48,276 nucleotides of DNA. Origin: Sulfuricella sp. (GTDB lineage Bacteria; Pseudomonadota; Gammaproteobacteria; Burkholderiales; Sulfuricellaceae). Positions 26,474-35,274 of the stretch are shown here, piece by piece. Position 1 is the first letter of the stretch. Every line of letters starts with the position of its first letter. A program made the position numbers and the translations under genes. The notes under the pieces were generated by a model. That model did not search any database and had not been told where the DNA came from. It saw only the letters and a list, made by a program, of their open reading frames with translations. The DNA is taken from the NCBI GenBank assembly GCA_028714315.1, contig JAQTMN010000015.1, positions 1-48,276 on the forward strand. Reading direction: 5' to 3'.

Positions 26474-27340
26474 ATGCCGCTGCAATCACTGGACATCACC
26501 CGCCGCTCCGCCACCACGACGCCGTCGCCGGGCGAGCGCCAGACCATGGAAGTGGCGAAGCTGATCGACGTCTCCAAGTGCATCGGCTGCAAGGCCTGCC
26601 AAGTGGCGTGCATGGAGTGGAACGACACGCGCGACGAGATCGGAACCAACACCGGCGTTTACGACAATCCGCGCGACCTGACCGAGGCTTCGTGGACGGT
26701 GATGCGCTACTCCGAGGTGGAACTGGAGCCGAACCGGCTGGAATGGCTGATCCGCAAGGACGGCTGCATGCACTGCGCCGATCCCGGCTGCCTCAAGGCC
26801 TGTCCGGCGCCGGGTGCGATCGTGCAGTACGGCAACGGCATCGTCGATTTCCACGAGGAAAACTGCATCGGCTGCGGCTATTGCATCTCCGGATGTCCGT
26901 TCGACATCCCGCGCATCTCGAAGAAGGACGGCAAGGTCTACAAGTGCACCCTGTGTTCCGACCGGGTGGCGGTGGGGCTGGAGCCCGCCTGCATCAAGAC
27001 CTGCCCGACCGGCGCGCTGGTGTTCGGCAGCAAGGAGGACATGGTGCGGCACGCGAACGAGCGCATCGCCGACCTGAACCAGCGCGGCTACCGCAACGCC
27101 GGCCTGTACGACCCGCCCGGCGTGGGCGGCACCCATGTGATGTACGTGCTGCAGCACGCCGACAAGCCGGAAATCTACCACGGCCTGCCCAAGGACCCGC
27201 ACATCAGCCCGCTGGTTTCCCTGTGGAAGGGCGTCGCCAAGCCGATTGCCAGCCTGGGGTTGGGCGTGATGGCGCTGGTCGGCTTTTTCCACTACGTGAC
27301 GGTGGGGCCGAACGAGGTGGAGGAGAGCGGTGAGGAGTGA
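26474..27340 (+). CDS. fdnH: Formate dehydrogenase iron-sulfur subunit
   Basis: Electron-transfer beta subunit carrying four [4Fe-4S] clusters from FdnG to the membrane cytochrome; 288 residues. Four cysteine groups are visible: [38 protein letters not shown] and CTLCSDR with CIKTCPTG. A single C-terminal transmembrane helix (about 255-275, [19 protein letters not shown]) anchors it. AAAAAGGAGA precedes the start. The last residues (EVEESGEE) and the stop are encoded by a repeat-like GAGGAGAGCGGTGAGGAGTG string. It follows fdnG across a palindrome. Confidence 0.96.
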   Translation: MPLQSLDITRRSATTTPSPGERQTMEVAKLIDVSKCIGCKACQVACMEWNDTRDEIGTNTGVYDNPRDLTEASWTVMRYSEVELEPNRLEWLIRKDGCMHCADPGCLKACPAPGAIVQYGNGIVDFHEENCIGCGYCISGCPFDIPRISKKDGKVYKCTLCSDRVAVGLEPACIKTCPTGALVFGSKEDMVRHANERIADLNQRGYRNAGLYDPPGVGGTHVMYVLQHADKPEIYHGLPKDPHISPLVSLWKGVAKPIASLGLGVMALVGFFHYVTVGPNEVEESGEE

Positions 27341-27355
27341 GCGGTGAGGAGCCAC

Positions 27356-27478
27356 GTAGCCCGGATGGAGCGCAGCGGAATCCGGGGGTGCCGGAGCCAC
27401 GACCGTCCCTGGATTCCGCTGCGCTCCATCCAGGCTACACATGCTGAAACCGCTGGATTCCCGCTTTCGCGGGAATGA
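27356..27478. repeat. Two stem-loop repeats between fdnH and fdnI
   Basis: First: 31-bp arms 27356-27386 and 27408-27438, built on GGATGGAGCGCAGCGGAATCC. Second: GGATTCCCGC-TTTC-GCGGGAATGAC at 27454-27478. Both are of types seen widely in proteobacterial intergenic DNA. They take up most of the 194-bp gap. Confidence 0.88.
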
Positions 27479-27534
27479 CGAAAATCCATAATCAGCCTTT
27501 TCTTTGCAGAGATTTGGAACGAGGAGAAGCAACC

Positions 27535-28161
27535 ATGAGCGCCGACACGATCCAACGCTACTCCACCCAGGAGCGCCTCAACCACTGGGTGGTGGCGATC
27601 TGTTTCATCCTGCTGGCGGCTTCCGGGCTGGCGCTGTTCCATCCGGCGTTCTTTTTTCTGAACAACCTGCTCGGCGGTGGAACGTGGGCGCGGATTCTTC
27701 ATCCCTTCATTGGGGTGGTGATGTTCGTGTCGTTTCTGGGCCTGATGGCGCGGCTTCGGGCGGACAACCGCATCACCGCCGCCGACCGGCAATGGATGCG
27801 GCAATACCGGGACGTGCTCGCCAACCGCGAAGACAGGCTGCCGGAAGTCGGGCGCTTCAACGGGGGGCAGAAATATCTGTTCTGGCTGATGGCGGCGTTG
27901 CTGCTGTTGCTGCTGGTGTCGGGCGTGCTGGTCTGGCAGCCGTGGTTCGCGCCCTATTTCCCGGTCTGGGCGGTGCGCCTGGCGGCGGTGGTGCACGCCG
28001 TCAGCGCCTTCCTGCTCATCGCCGGCCTTATCGTCCACATCTACGCGGCGCTGTGGGTCAAGGGCTCGGTGCGGGCGATGACGCGCGGCACGGTCAGCGC
28101 CCCCTGGGTACAAAAGCATCATCCGGCTTGGCTACGTCAAATTAAGGGAGGAAACAAATAA
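27535..28161 (+). CDS. fdnI: Formate dehydrogenase cytochrome b556 subunit
   Basis: Membrane gamma subunit that takes electrons from FdnH through two b hemes to quinone; 208 residues with four hydrophobic segments (about 20-40, 58-76, 121-142 and 155-180). Histidines suitable as heme ligands lie at LNHWVVAI in helix 1, ILHPFIGVV in helix 2 and VVHAVSAFLL with IVHIYAALW in the last helix. The start at 27535 is preceded by GAGGAGAAGC; an in-frame GTG/ATG-type extension to 27475 falls in a repeat. fdhE begins two bases after the stop. Confidence 0.95.
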   Translation: MSADTIQRYSTQERLNHWVVAICFILLAASGLALFHPAFFFLNNLLGGGTWARILHPFIGVVMFVSFLGLMARLRADNRITAADRQWMRQYRDVLANREDRLPEVGRFNGGQKYLFWLMAALLLLLLVSGVLVWQPWFAPYFPVWAVRLAAVVHAVSAFLLIAGLIVHIYAALWVKGSVRAMTRGTVSAPWVQKHHPAWLRQIKGGNK

Positions 28162-28163
28162 AA

Positions 28164-29081
28164 ATGAATGCAATCCTGCAACCGGGAGAAATCGAGGCCC
28201 CCAAGGGCGACATTCCCTTTATCCGCCTGCCCGAGCGGCGCGACGTGTTTGCCCAGCGCGCCCGCCGCTTCGACGAACTGGCCGACGGTCATGCGCTGGC
28301 CGACTACCTGCGCTTCATGAGCAAGCTGGCGCGGGCGCAGCAGGTCGTGCTGGACGGCTTTCCGCTGGTGCCGCTGCCCACCGCCGAGCAACTCGCCTCC
28401 TCCGCCCGTTATGGCCTGCCGCCGCTCGATGTGCAGACGTGGGGGCGGGATTGGGCCTGGCGCGCCGGTTTGCAGGAAATTCTTGCGCTGATGGAAGACG
28501 AATTGCTCGTTCCCAGAACCGTTCAGGCGGTGGAAAACCTGGTCAGCGCCGGCGCGACCGAACTGGAATTCACCGCCGAGGCGGTCCTGGCAGGCGCCTA
28601 TTCCGCCGTGCCGCCGGAGGCCTTGCCTTTCATCGCCGCCGCACTGCAGGTGTATTGGACGTACATGGCCGCATCGCTCGACGGGCAGGCTTTCGCCCGG
28701 CTGGAAAAGCCCAATCTCTGCCCGGTGTGCGGTTCGCCGCCGGTCGCCAGCCTGGTGCGCATCGGCGGCGCGGAGCAGGGATTGCGCTATCTCTCGTGCT
28801 CCCTGTGCTCGACCCAATGGCACATGGTGCGCATCAAGTGCAGCAACTGCAAATCCACCGGCGACATCGGCTATTACGCCCAGGACGGCTCGAACGGCGC
28901 GGTCAAGGCCGAGGGCTGCGGCAGCTGCAATACCTACCTGAAAATCATGTACATGGACAAGGACGCCCAAGTGGAGCCGGTGGCCGACGACCTGGCCACG
29001 CTGTCGCTGGACCTGCTGATGGACGACGCCGGCAAGGCGCGCAGCGGCCCCAATTTGTTTTTTCATCCGGGCAGCGTGTAG
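28164..29081 (+). CDS. fdhE: Formate dehydrogenase maturation factor FdhE
   Basis: Cytosolic accessory protein needed for activity of respiratory selenocysteine formate dehydrogenases; 305 residues. The C-terminal half has four CxxC rubredoxin-like pairs (CPVCGSPP, CSLCSTQW, CSNCKSTG and CGSCNTY, about residues 188-260), as in E. coli FdhE, which binds iron and interacts with FdnG/FdoG. The N-terminal half is helical (FAQRARRFDELADGHALADYLRFM). AGGAGG lies ahead of the start, only two bases from the fdnI stop, so it is translated as part of the same operon. Confidence 0.95.
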   Translation: MNAILQPGEIEAPKGDIPFIRLPERRDVFAQRARRFDELADGHALADYLRFMSKLARAQQVVLDGFPLVPLPTAEQLASSARYGLPPLDVQTWGRDWAWRAGLQEILALMEDELLVPRTVQAVENLVSAGATELEFTAEAVLAGAYSAVPPEALPFIAAALQVYWTYMAASLDGQAFARLEKPNLCPVCGSPPVASLVRIGGAEQGLRYLSCSLCSTQWHMVRIKCSNCKSTGDIGYYAQDGSNGAVKAEGCGSCNTYLKIMYMDKDAQVEPVADDLATLSLDLLMDDAGKARSGPNLFFHPGSV

Positions 29082-29126
29082 GTCGGGCACCCCGTGCCGT
29101 CAAATTCGACGCGGGCGGCCCATGCT

Positions 29127-29183
29127 GTAGGTGCGAATTCATTCGCACGATTGAGACCTCTGTGCGAATGAATTCGCACCTAC
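29127..29183. repeat. Dispersed palindrome, GAATTCATTC family, perfect copy
   Basis: Perfect 22-bp arms (29127-29148, 29162-29183) around a 13-bp spacer; core GTGCGAATTCATTCGCAC. It lies between fdhE and selA. It would fold into a very stable stem on either strand; no U-tract follows, so it is not a standard terminator. Confidence 0.92.
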
Positions 29184-29216
29184 AAACCACCGTGCTTCGG
29201 CTCCAAGGACAAACGC

Positions 29217-30671
29217 ATGCCTACATCATCCCCTCTCCCCGCCGTGGACCGCGTGCTCAACCTCCCCGCCATGCAGCCGATGATCGACCGCTTCGGCCGG
29301 ACGCAGGTGGTCGAGACCGTGCGCGGCCTGCTCGACGAATCCCGCGCGGCATGGCGCAATGGCTTGCCGGGCGGCGCATTGAGCGAGGACGAGGCGGCGG
29401 CGCGCTGCGCCGGGCGTCTGGCGGAGGCGGAGCGCTCCTCCTTGCGCCCGGTGTTCAACCTCACCGGCACGGTGCTGCACACCAACCTGGGCCGCGCTTT
29501 GCTTCCGGCGGAGGCGGTGCGGGCGGTGGCGGACGTGCTGGCCCGGCCGTGCAGCCTGGAGTTCGATCTTGAAGACGGCCGCCGCGGCGAGCGCGACGCC
29601 CATGTGGAAAAGCTGCTGTGCCGCCTCACCGGCGCCGAGGCCGCGACGGTGGTCAACAACAACGCGGCGGCGGTGTTCCTGGCGCTCAACACGCTGGCCG
29701 CGCGCAAGGAAGCGATCGTCTCGCGCGGCGAGCTGGTCGAGATCGGCGGCGCGTTCCGCGTGCCCGACATCATGGCCCGCGCCGGCTGCCGGCTCCGCGA
29801 AGTGGGCACCACCAACCGCACCCACCTCCAGGATTTCAGTCAGGCTGTCACGCCGAAAACCGCGCTGCTGCTCAAGGTGCACACCAGCAACTATGCCATC
29901 GTCGGCTTCACTTCCGCCGTGCCGGAAACCGAACTGGCGCGGCAGGCCCGCGACCACGGCCTGCCGTTCATGGTCGATCTCGGCAGCGGCACCCTGGTCG
30001 ATCTTTCCCGCTGGGGACTGCCGCCGGAGCCGACCGCGCAGCAGGCGCTGGCCGCCGGCGCCGATCTGGTCACCTTCAGCGGCGACAAGCTGCTGGGCGG
30101 CCCGCAGGCCGGCATCATCGTCGGGCGGCAGGATCTGATCGCCAAAATCCGGAAAAATCCGCTGAAGCGCTGCCTGCGCCTGGACAAGATGACGCTCGCC
30201 GCGCTCGAAGCCATCCTGCGTCTCTATCGCGATCCCGACCGCTTGGCCGAGCGACTGCCCACGCTACGCTTGCTGACCCGAACCGCCGGGGAAATCGAAG
30301 CCGCCGCGGGCCGCGTATTGCCCGCGCTGCGCGACAGGCTGGCGGGAAGCTACCGCGTGTCGTCTTGCCCCTGCACGAGCCAGGTCGGCAGCGGTTCATT
30401 GCCGGTGGAACGGCTGGCGAGCCACGGCATCGCCATTCGTCCGGCCAATGTCGGACGAGGGAGCGGGGCGTCTCTGGACAAGCTCGCCGCCGCCTTCCGT
30501 GCGCTGCCGGTTCCCGTGATTGGCCGCATCGAGGACGGCGCGCTGGTGTTCGACTTGCGCTGCCTGGAGGATGAGACTGGGTTTGTGGCCCAACTTTCGT
30601 CCCTTTCCCTCGAAACAAAACCGGCGCGGCGACTTTCTCCCTCTCCCGCGGGCGGGAGAGGGCCGGGGTGA
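29217..30671 (+). CDS. selA: L-seryl-tRNA(Sec) selenium transferase
   Basis: PLP enzyme converting Ser-tRNA(Sec) to Sec-tRNA(Sec) using selenophosphate; 484 residues, about 20 longer than E. coli SelA (463). The PLP lysine is K291 in [34 protein letters not shown] and [12 protein letters not shown] are diagnostic. AAGGA precedes the ATG. The final residues ([12 protein letters not shown]) and the stop codon are supplied by a CCCTCTCCCGC/GCGGGAGAGGG palindrome, which looks like a repeat insertion that extended the natural C-terminus. Followed 58 bp later by selB. Confidence 0.96.
   Translation: MPTSSPLPAVDRVLNLPAMQPMIDRFGRTQVVETVRGLLDESRAAWRNGLPGGALSEDEAAARCAGRLAEAERSSLRPVFNLTGTVLHTNLGRALLPAEAVRAVADVLARPCSLEFDLEDGRRGERDAHVEKLLCRLTGAEAATVVNNNAAAVFLALNTLAARKEAIVSRGELVEIGGAFRVPDIMARAGCRLREVGTTNRTHLQDFSQAVTPKTALLLKVHTSNYAIVGFTSAVPETELARQARDHGLPFMVDLGSGTLVDLSRWGLPPEPTAQQALAAGADLVTFSGDKLLGGPQAGIIVGRQDLIAKIRKNPLKRCLRLDKMTLAALEAILRLYRDPDRLAERLPTLRLLTRTAGEIEAAAGRVLPALRDRLAGSYRVSSCPCTSQVGSGSLPVERLASHGIAIRPANVGRGSGASLDKLAAAFRALPVPVIGRIEDGALVFDLRCLEDETGFVAQLSSLSLETKPARRLSPSPAGGRGPG
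30639..30662. repeat. Palindrome at the selA 3' end
   Basis: Eleven-bp arms CCCTCTCCCGC (30639-30649) and GCGGGAGAGGG (30652-30662). It is translated as the SelA C-terminal tail; the TGA follows in the repeat-type string CCGGGGTGAGGG. Confidence 0.88.
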
Positions 30672-30729
30672 GGGAGTCTCCTATGTGTTCACGCTGCAAA
30701 GGGCGACACGCCTCACGCCGAACTCACCC

Positions 30730-32637
30730 ATGATCATCGGCACCGCAGGCCATATCGACCACGGCAAGACCGCGCTGGTGAAGGCGCTTACCGGCGTGGA
30801 CGCCGACCGCCTCAAGGAGGAGAAGGCGCGCGGCATCACGGTCGATCTGGGCTACGCCTATGCGCCGCTGCCCGGCGGCGGGGCGCTCGGCTTCATTGAC
30901 GTGCCGGGGCATGAAAAGCTGGTGCACAACATGCTGGCCGGGGCGACCGGCATCGATTTCGCGCTGTTGGCGGTGGCGGCGGACGACGGCCCGATGCCGC
31001 AGACCCGCGAACACTTGCAGATTTTGGGCTTGCTTGGCCTGGCGCGCGGCGCCGTGGCCCTGACCAAAACCGACCGGGTGAGTGCCTGGCGGCTGGACGA
31101 AGCTCAAGCGGAAATACGCGCGCTGCTGCATGCAACCCCTTTCGCTTCCAGCCCGATTTTTCCACTTTCGTCCGTCAGCGGTGCCGGCCTCGGCGCGCTG
31201 CAAGCCCATCTGGCCGAGGCCGCCGCCGGGTTGCCGGCGCGCATCGCGGCGGGAAATTTCCGCCTCGCGGTGGACCGTTGTTTCACCCTCGCCGGCACCG
31301 GCACGGTGGTCACCGGCACCGTGTTTTCCGGCGAAGTCCGCGTCGGCGACCGTCTGCTGCTCTCGCCCTCAGGCATCCCGGTGCGGGTGCGCGGTATCCA
31401 CGCGCAAAACCGCCCGGCCGAACGCGGTTTTGCCGGGCAGCGCTGCGCCCTCAATCTGGCCGGCGCGCAGCTGGAAAAAAGCGCCATCCGGCGCGGCGAC
31501 TGGGTGGTGGCCCCGGCGGCGCATGCGCCGGCGCAGCGTCTGGATGTCCGTCTCAAGCTGCTGGATGCCGCGCCCGCGCCGCTCAGGCACTGGACGCCGC
31601 TGCATTTGCATCTCGGCGCGGCCGACGTCATGGCGCGGGTCGTGCTGCTGCAAGGCGAAACGCTGGAGCCGGGCGGCGAAGCCCTGGCGCAGCTGGTGCT
31701 GGACCGGCCCGTCGGCGCGTTGCGCGGCGACCGTTTCATCGTGCGCGACCAGGGTGCGAAGCGTACCGTCGGCGGCGGCATGGTGCTCGACGCTCAAGCG
31801 CCGGCCAGAAAAAGGCGCACGCCGCAGCGCTTCGCAATGCTCGCCGCGCTGGAGCAACTTGGCCCGGAAGCATCGCTGAGCGCGGCACTGGACGGCGCAC
31901 CGGAAGGTGTCGATCTGGCCAGTTTTGCCCTCAACTGGAATCTGACGCGGGAAGAGGCGGAAGCCTTGTGGCGCGATGCGCCGATGGCGACCGCCGGGCG
32001 GACCTGCTTTGTCCCGGCGCGCTGGGATGCGTTGCGCCGGCGCGTGCGGGAAACGCTCGCCGCCGAACATCGGGCTTCGCCCGACACGCTCGGCCCCGAT
32101 GCCGGCCGCCTGCGCCGCATGGCCGCGCCCGAACTGGCGCCAGCCACGTTTGGTGCGGTCATGGGGCGATTGCTGGAAGAAAAAGAGATCGCCCGAACCG
32201 GCTCCCGCCTTCATCTGCCGGGGCATCGGCTCACGCTTGCGCCGGCGGATCGCGCCTTGTGGCAAAGAGCGTCGCCGCTGCTTTCCGAGCAGCCGTTCCA
32301 GCCGCCGAGGGTGCGCGATTTGGCGCGTGCTCTGAACATCGACGAACAACGCATGAGGCTGCTAATGCAGCGTTTGGCTGCGATGGGGGAGGTGGTCGCC
32401 GTCGCGCACGACCACTATTTCATGCCGCAGGCGGTGCAGGCGCTCGAAGCCGAAGCGCGCCGCCTGGCGCGGGAAGAACAGGGCGCCATCGCCGCCGCCC
32501 CGTTCCGCGACCGCATCGGCACCGGCCGCAAGCTCGCCATTCAGATCCTGGAATTCCTCGACCGTAGCGGCGTCACCCGGCGTACCGGCGAAGTCCACCG
32601 GCTGCGTGAGAATAGTTCGGCTATATTTATACCGTAA
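30730..32637 (+). CDS. selB: Selenocysteine-specific elongation factor
   Basis: GTPase delivering Sec-tRNA(Sec) to ribosomes paused at UGA by binding the SECIS hairpin; 635 residues. G1 is [14 protein letters not shown]2 [11 protein letters not shown]3 [15 protein letters not shown] and G4 a modified ALTKTD. EF-Tu-like domains 2 and 3 (to about residue 360) precede the winged-helix repeats that bind the SECIS. The start at 30730 gives the canonical [14 protein letters not shown]; the frame is open upstream into selA but has no family similarity there. selC lies 8 bp after the stop. Confidence 0.97.
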   Translation: MIIGTAGHIDHGKTALVKALTGVDADRLKEEKARGITVDLGYAYAPLPGGGALGFIDVPGHEKLVHNMLAGATGIDFALLAVAADDGPMPQTREHLQILGLLGLARGAVALTKTDRVSAWRLDEAQAEIRALLHATPFASSPIFPLSSVSGAGLGALQAHLAEAAAGLPARIAAGNFRLAVDRCFTLAGTGTVVTGTVFSGEVRVGDRLLLSPSGIPVRVRGIHAQNRPAERGFAGQRCALNLAGAQLEKSAIRRGDWVVAPAAHAPAQRLDVRLKLLDAAPAPLRHWTPLHLHLGAADVMARVVLLQGETLEPGGEALAQLVLDRPVGALRGDRFIVRDQGAKRTVGGGMVLDAQAPARKRRTPQRFAMLAALEQLGPEASLSAALDGAPEGVDLASFALNWNLTREEAEALWRDAPMATAGRTCFVPARWDALRRRVRETLAAEHRASPDTLGPDAGRLRRMAAPELAPATFGAVMGRLLEEKEIARTGSRLHLPGHRLTLAPADRALWQRASPLLSEQPFQPPRVRDLARALNIDEQRMRLLMQRLAAMGEVVAVAHDHYFMPQAVQALEAEARRLAREEQGAIAAAPFRDRIGTGRKLAIQILEFLDRSGVTRRTGEVHRLRENSSAIFIP

Positions 32638-32645
32638 TCGCAAAC

Positions 32646-32742
32646 GGAAGAGCTTCGTTCCCTGGTGGTGCGGCCGGACTTCAAATCCGGTAGGGGCCGT
32701 TAGCCGGTTCTTGGTGGGTTCGATTCCCACGCTCTTCCGCCA
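32646..32742 (+). tRNA. selC: Selenocysteine tRNA, anticodon UCA
   Basis: Begins GGAAGAGC and ends GCTCTTCC followed by GCCA, giving the 8-bp acceptor stem of tRNA(Sec). The anticodon stem-loop is CCGGA-CUUCAAA-UCCGG, with UCA at 32681-32683. It has a long variable arm (GGGGCCG...CGGTTC region) and the T-arm GTGGG-TTCGATT-CCCAC; CCA is encoded. At 97 bases with the discriminator and CCA it resembles E. coli selC. It follows selB closely and may be co-transcribed; a TATATT at 32622 is a weak candidate for its own -10. Confidence 0.97.
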
Positions 32743-32946
32743 TTAACGGTTTGATTAGTAATTTTATTGCTTCCATGCTCTGGTTGTGGTGTTTTCGTTT
32801 CTTCAAGCAGGCCACCCCTGTTCACTTTTTCCCTATCAGCTAACATCGCCAGAGCTTTCTGCCCCATGATTGCCCGAGTTGTTTAGCTCATTCGCCGCCT
32901 TGCGGCGCGGCCGGTTGCTCCTCTGTGATATATAAATTTGTTACTT

Positions 32947-32975
32947 ATGACAAACATGAATGAAAAAGATATAGT
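32947..32975 (+). promoter_or_regulatory. Sigma70-like promoter upstream of the anti-phage deaminase
   Basis: -35 ATGACA (32947-32952), 17-bp spacer, -10 TATAGT (32970-32975); each hexamer is one base from consensus. The predicted start near 32982 gives a leader of about 110 bases. Confidence 0.6.
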
Positions 32976-32981
32976 GCCGAA

Positions 32982-33091
32982 TTGATATTAAAAGGGATGT
33001 ATCCTTGGCCGCTTCGATGAGCGGACCATTTAGATGGGAGCGCGCCCTGCGCTACATTAGTCAAAACTAGTTCAGCAAGCTTTTCATAGCG
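32982..33091 (+). promoter_or_regulatory. Structured leader or candidate regulatory RNA ahead of the deaminase
   Basis: Two hairpins. The first is TGGCCGCT-TCGATG-AGCGG(A)CCA at 33006-33028, with one bulged A. The second is AGCGC-GCCCT-GCGCT at 33039-33053. Neither has a U-tract. AvcD-type deaminases in Vibrio are inhibited by an RNA (AvcI) encoded just upstream, so this leader is a candidate for a similar role. That is inference from position and fold only. Confidence 0.35.
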
Positions 33092-34855
33092 ATGAATGAT
33101 CACACCCAAATTTCTGACGGCCTAAACAATATCTTTGCCCATAGAGATTCATTTATTGTCATAGGCCTTACTGGTCGCACTGGAAGCGGCTGCACAACTG
33201 TCGCCAACATTTTGGCGAATACCTCTTTCTCTGATATGTCACTGAATGAATTACCGAATCCACCGAATAATGAAGACCGAAAAGAGCGGATAATTAGAAA
33301 ATGGCTTGAACAAAATTGGCAGCCTTTTCAAAAAATTCAAGTCAGCCATGTAATTCAGTTACTTGCCATTTCCGATCCTTTGTTACGGTTTGAAGATTTT
33401 GTTTCTCAAAACTCAGAAGGCCTGGAGATTGAGGAAATCGTCGCCATAATAAATCCATATGCCAATGCAGCGAGATTGGCGATAAATACCCTTATCGCCA
33501 TTAAGGATGCATCGCCAGAGGATGTGGATTCGACGTATCAATTCATTTTTGAAACCCTTCCTATTTTATCCAATGAAATAAAACTTTTTTTGAATAAAGA
33601 AGGGAAAAAATACTATACAGCTATATTCCAGAAGCTCGGCGATAATGTACGGAAGTCAGGCAATCCACTTTCAGAATCAATTGATCCTTCAAAACTTCTG
33701 GTCCTACCCGAAGCAATTGCGAGAATAATTAAGTTATCTCGCTCCAGAAATAGGCGACATCTAAAAAAAACAAACTATTTTGTAATAGATGCGCTTAGGC
33801 ACCCATTTGAAATTCGATATCTTCGCGAACGTATATCTCCATTTTATGCGTTAGCCGTAACAACGGATGATTTCGATAGGAAGGCCCGTTTACATCAGGA
33901 TAGCTTTGTCCCGGATGAGATCACTCGACTAGACGAAAAAGAATATCCATCCGAAATAAAAGACCCCAGAAAAAAACCGAAAGGTTATGCCGGTTTTGTT
34001 TCTCAAGATATACAGGCGTGCCTTTCCATTTCGGATATTTACATAAGTAATCTTGGCCGGCCTGAAATTAAGAATTTCAGCAGTACCATACAACAAGTAT
34101 GCCGATATGTTGCTTTGATGCAGCACCCGGGCCTTATAACTCCGACCAACATCGAACGGTGTATGCATACCGCTTTTTCGGCAAAAATAAATTCCGGATG
34201 CATTTCCCGGCAGGTTGGTGCGGTTGTAACCGATGCGAATTATTCAATCAAGGCTGTTGGTTGGAATGATGTGCCAAAGGGGCAGGTACCCTGTTTGCTC
34301 AGAAATATGGCTCACGTTGTTTCAAGGGGTTTGGATGTAACTGCCTACAGTAAATATGAAAAAAGCGAAGAGTTCTTGAAAGAAATTAAAAAGACAAAAT
34401 TTGGTAATAAGCCACCAGAATACATTGTCGGGCGCAATATTACTTATTGTTTTAAAAGCATCTACAATGGTCTAAAAAATGATAAGAACCAAGTTCACAC
34501 AAGAGCGCTTCACGCAGAAGAAAACGCTTTTTTACAGATAGTTAAGTATGGCGGTCAGGGAATCGAGGGAGGGTGTCTATTTACAACAGCAAGCCCTTGT
34601 GAGCTTTGTGCAAAAAAAGCATATCAACTCGGGATAAAGAAGATTTATTACATTGATCCTTATCCTGGAATATCTAACGATCACATATTATCGGTAGGCC
34701 AAACTCCGCCGGAGTTGATGTTGTTTTTTGGTGCAATTGGACGCGCTTACCATAATCTTTATGAACCGATAATGGCGTATAAGGATGAGTTGGAGAAAAT
34801 ATTTCCTCAAGTTGCTGTAATTGATATCCCGAAAACACAAGAACTTAACATTTAG
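33092..34855 (+). CDS. Anti-phage dCTP deaminase (P-loop kinase-like + zinc deaminase, AvcD type)
   Basis: A 587-residue two-domain protein. The N-terminal P-loop GLTGRTGSGCTT (residues 25-36) opens a kinase-like domain with a DALRHPFEIRYLRERI segment. The C-terminal domain is a zinc-dependent cytidine/deoxycytidylate deaminase with H474-A-E476 (LHAEEN) and P502-C503-E-L-C506. This fusion is the architecture of the phage-defence dCTP deaminases, which deplete dCTP on infection. The gene is visibly AT-rich compared with its neighbours, its codons favour A/T endings, and it lies just past selC, all pointing to transfer. The ribosome-binding site is weak. A role other than defence cannot be excluded from sequence. 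Confidence 0.88.
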   Translation: MNDHTQISDGLNNIFAHRDSFIVIGLTGRTGSGCTTVANILANTSFSDMSLNELPNPPNNEDRKERIIRKWLEQNWQPFQKIQVSHVIQLLAISDPLLRFEDFVSQNSEGLEIEEIVAIINPYANAARLAINTLIAIKDASPEDVDSTYQFIFETLPILSNEIKLFLNKEGKKYYTAIFQKLGDNVRKSGNPLSESIDPSKLLVLPEAIARIIKLSRSRNRRHLKKTNYFVIDALRHPFEIRYLRERISPFYALAVTTDDFDRKARLHQDSFVPDEITRLDEKEYPSEIKDPRKKPKGYAGFVSQDIQACLSISDIYISNLGRPEIKNFSSTIQQVCRYVALMQHPGLITPTNIERCMHTAFSAKINSGCISRQVGAVVTDANYSIKAVGWNDVPKGQVPCLLRNMAHVVSRGLDVTAYSKYEKSEEFLKEIKKTKFGNKPPEYIVGRNITYCFKSIYNGLKNDKNQVHTRALHAEENAFLQIVKYGGQGIEGGCLFTTASPCELCAKKAYQLGIKKIYYIDPYPGISNDHILSVGQTPPELMLFFGAIGRAYHNLYEPIMAYKDELEKIFPQVAVIDIPKTQELNI

Positions 34856-34935
34856 TGAATTACCAACAATAATAAAGAGCCGATTTCGAATGTTTCGCAG
34901 TAACAGTCGCCAAGCCGACTCACCCGGCGGAACGA

Positions 34936-35274
34936 TTATTCCAGTATGGCTTGGACACGCGCCAGCACATCGTCGGTCACGTAATCCGGCACGTCTTCCA
35001 CAAACTTGGCGCCTCGTGCTCCGTGATCGATGGTGCGAAGCTGATTGCACATGACAACGCCTTGCGTCGCCGTGCCCGTGTTCATCAGCGAGACGGCGAA
35101 TCCGGCGAACCGGGCCTGATTGCCGCCTTGAGTGATCGGGCAGACGAGTACAAGCCCCGCCCGGTTGAATTCCTTGTCGGAGACCACCAAAATTGGCCTC
35201 ATGCCTTGCTGTTCCTTCCCCGCGGTCGGGTTCAGATTGACGGTCCAAATCTCGCCGCGACCGGGGATTCGCAT
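34936..35274 (-). CDS. MazF/PemK-family toxin (endoribonuclease)
   Basis: A 112-residue type II toxin of the CcdB/PemK/MazF fold, a ribosome-independent mRNA interferase. The hallmark segments are RGEIWTVNLNPTAGKEQQGMRPILVVS at the N-terminus, VLVCPITQGG, and VMCNQLRTIDHGARGA in the middle (the conserved Q-RTID). It resembles ChpB/PemK more than MazF in length and spacing. Its ATG overlaps the antitoxin stop codon, the standard arrangement. Transcribed toward the deaminase gene (convergent, 77 bp apart). Confidence 0.93.
   Translation of the reverse strand: MRIPGRGEIWTVNLNPTAGKEQQGMRPILVVSDKEFNRAGLVLVCPITQGGNQARFAGFAVSLMNTGTATQGVVMCNQLRTIDHGARGAKFVEDVPDYVTDDVLARVQAILE

Larger units (their letters stand above)
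32743..33091 (+). other. Gene-free, low-GC boundary between selC and the deaminase gene
   Basis: 349 bp with lower GC than the flanking 30 kb. It holds a small hairpin CGCCGC-CTT-GCGGCG (about 32892-32906), the promoter at 32947-32975 and two leader hairpins. No recognisable integrase, transposase or convincing open reading frame was found. Confidence 0.6.

Noticed and set aside
33006-33053. Intrinsic terminator upstream of the deaminase
   Set aside because: The two hairpins lack a following U-tract and lie in the predicted leader.
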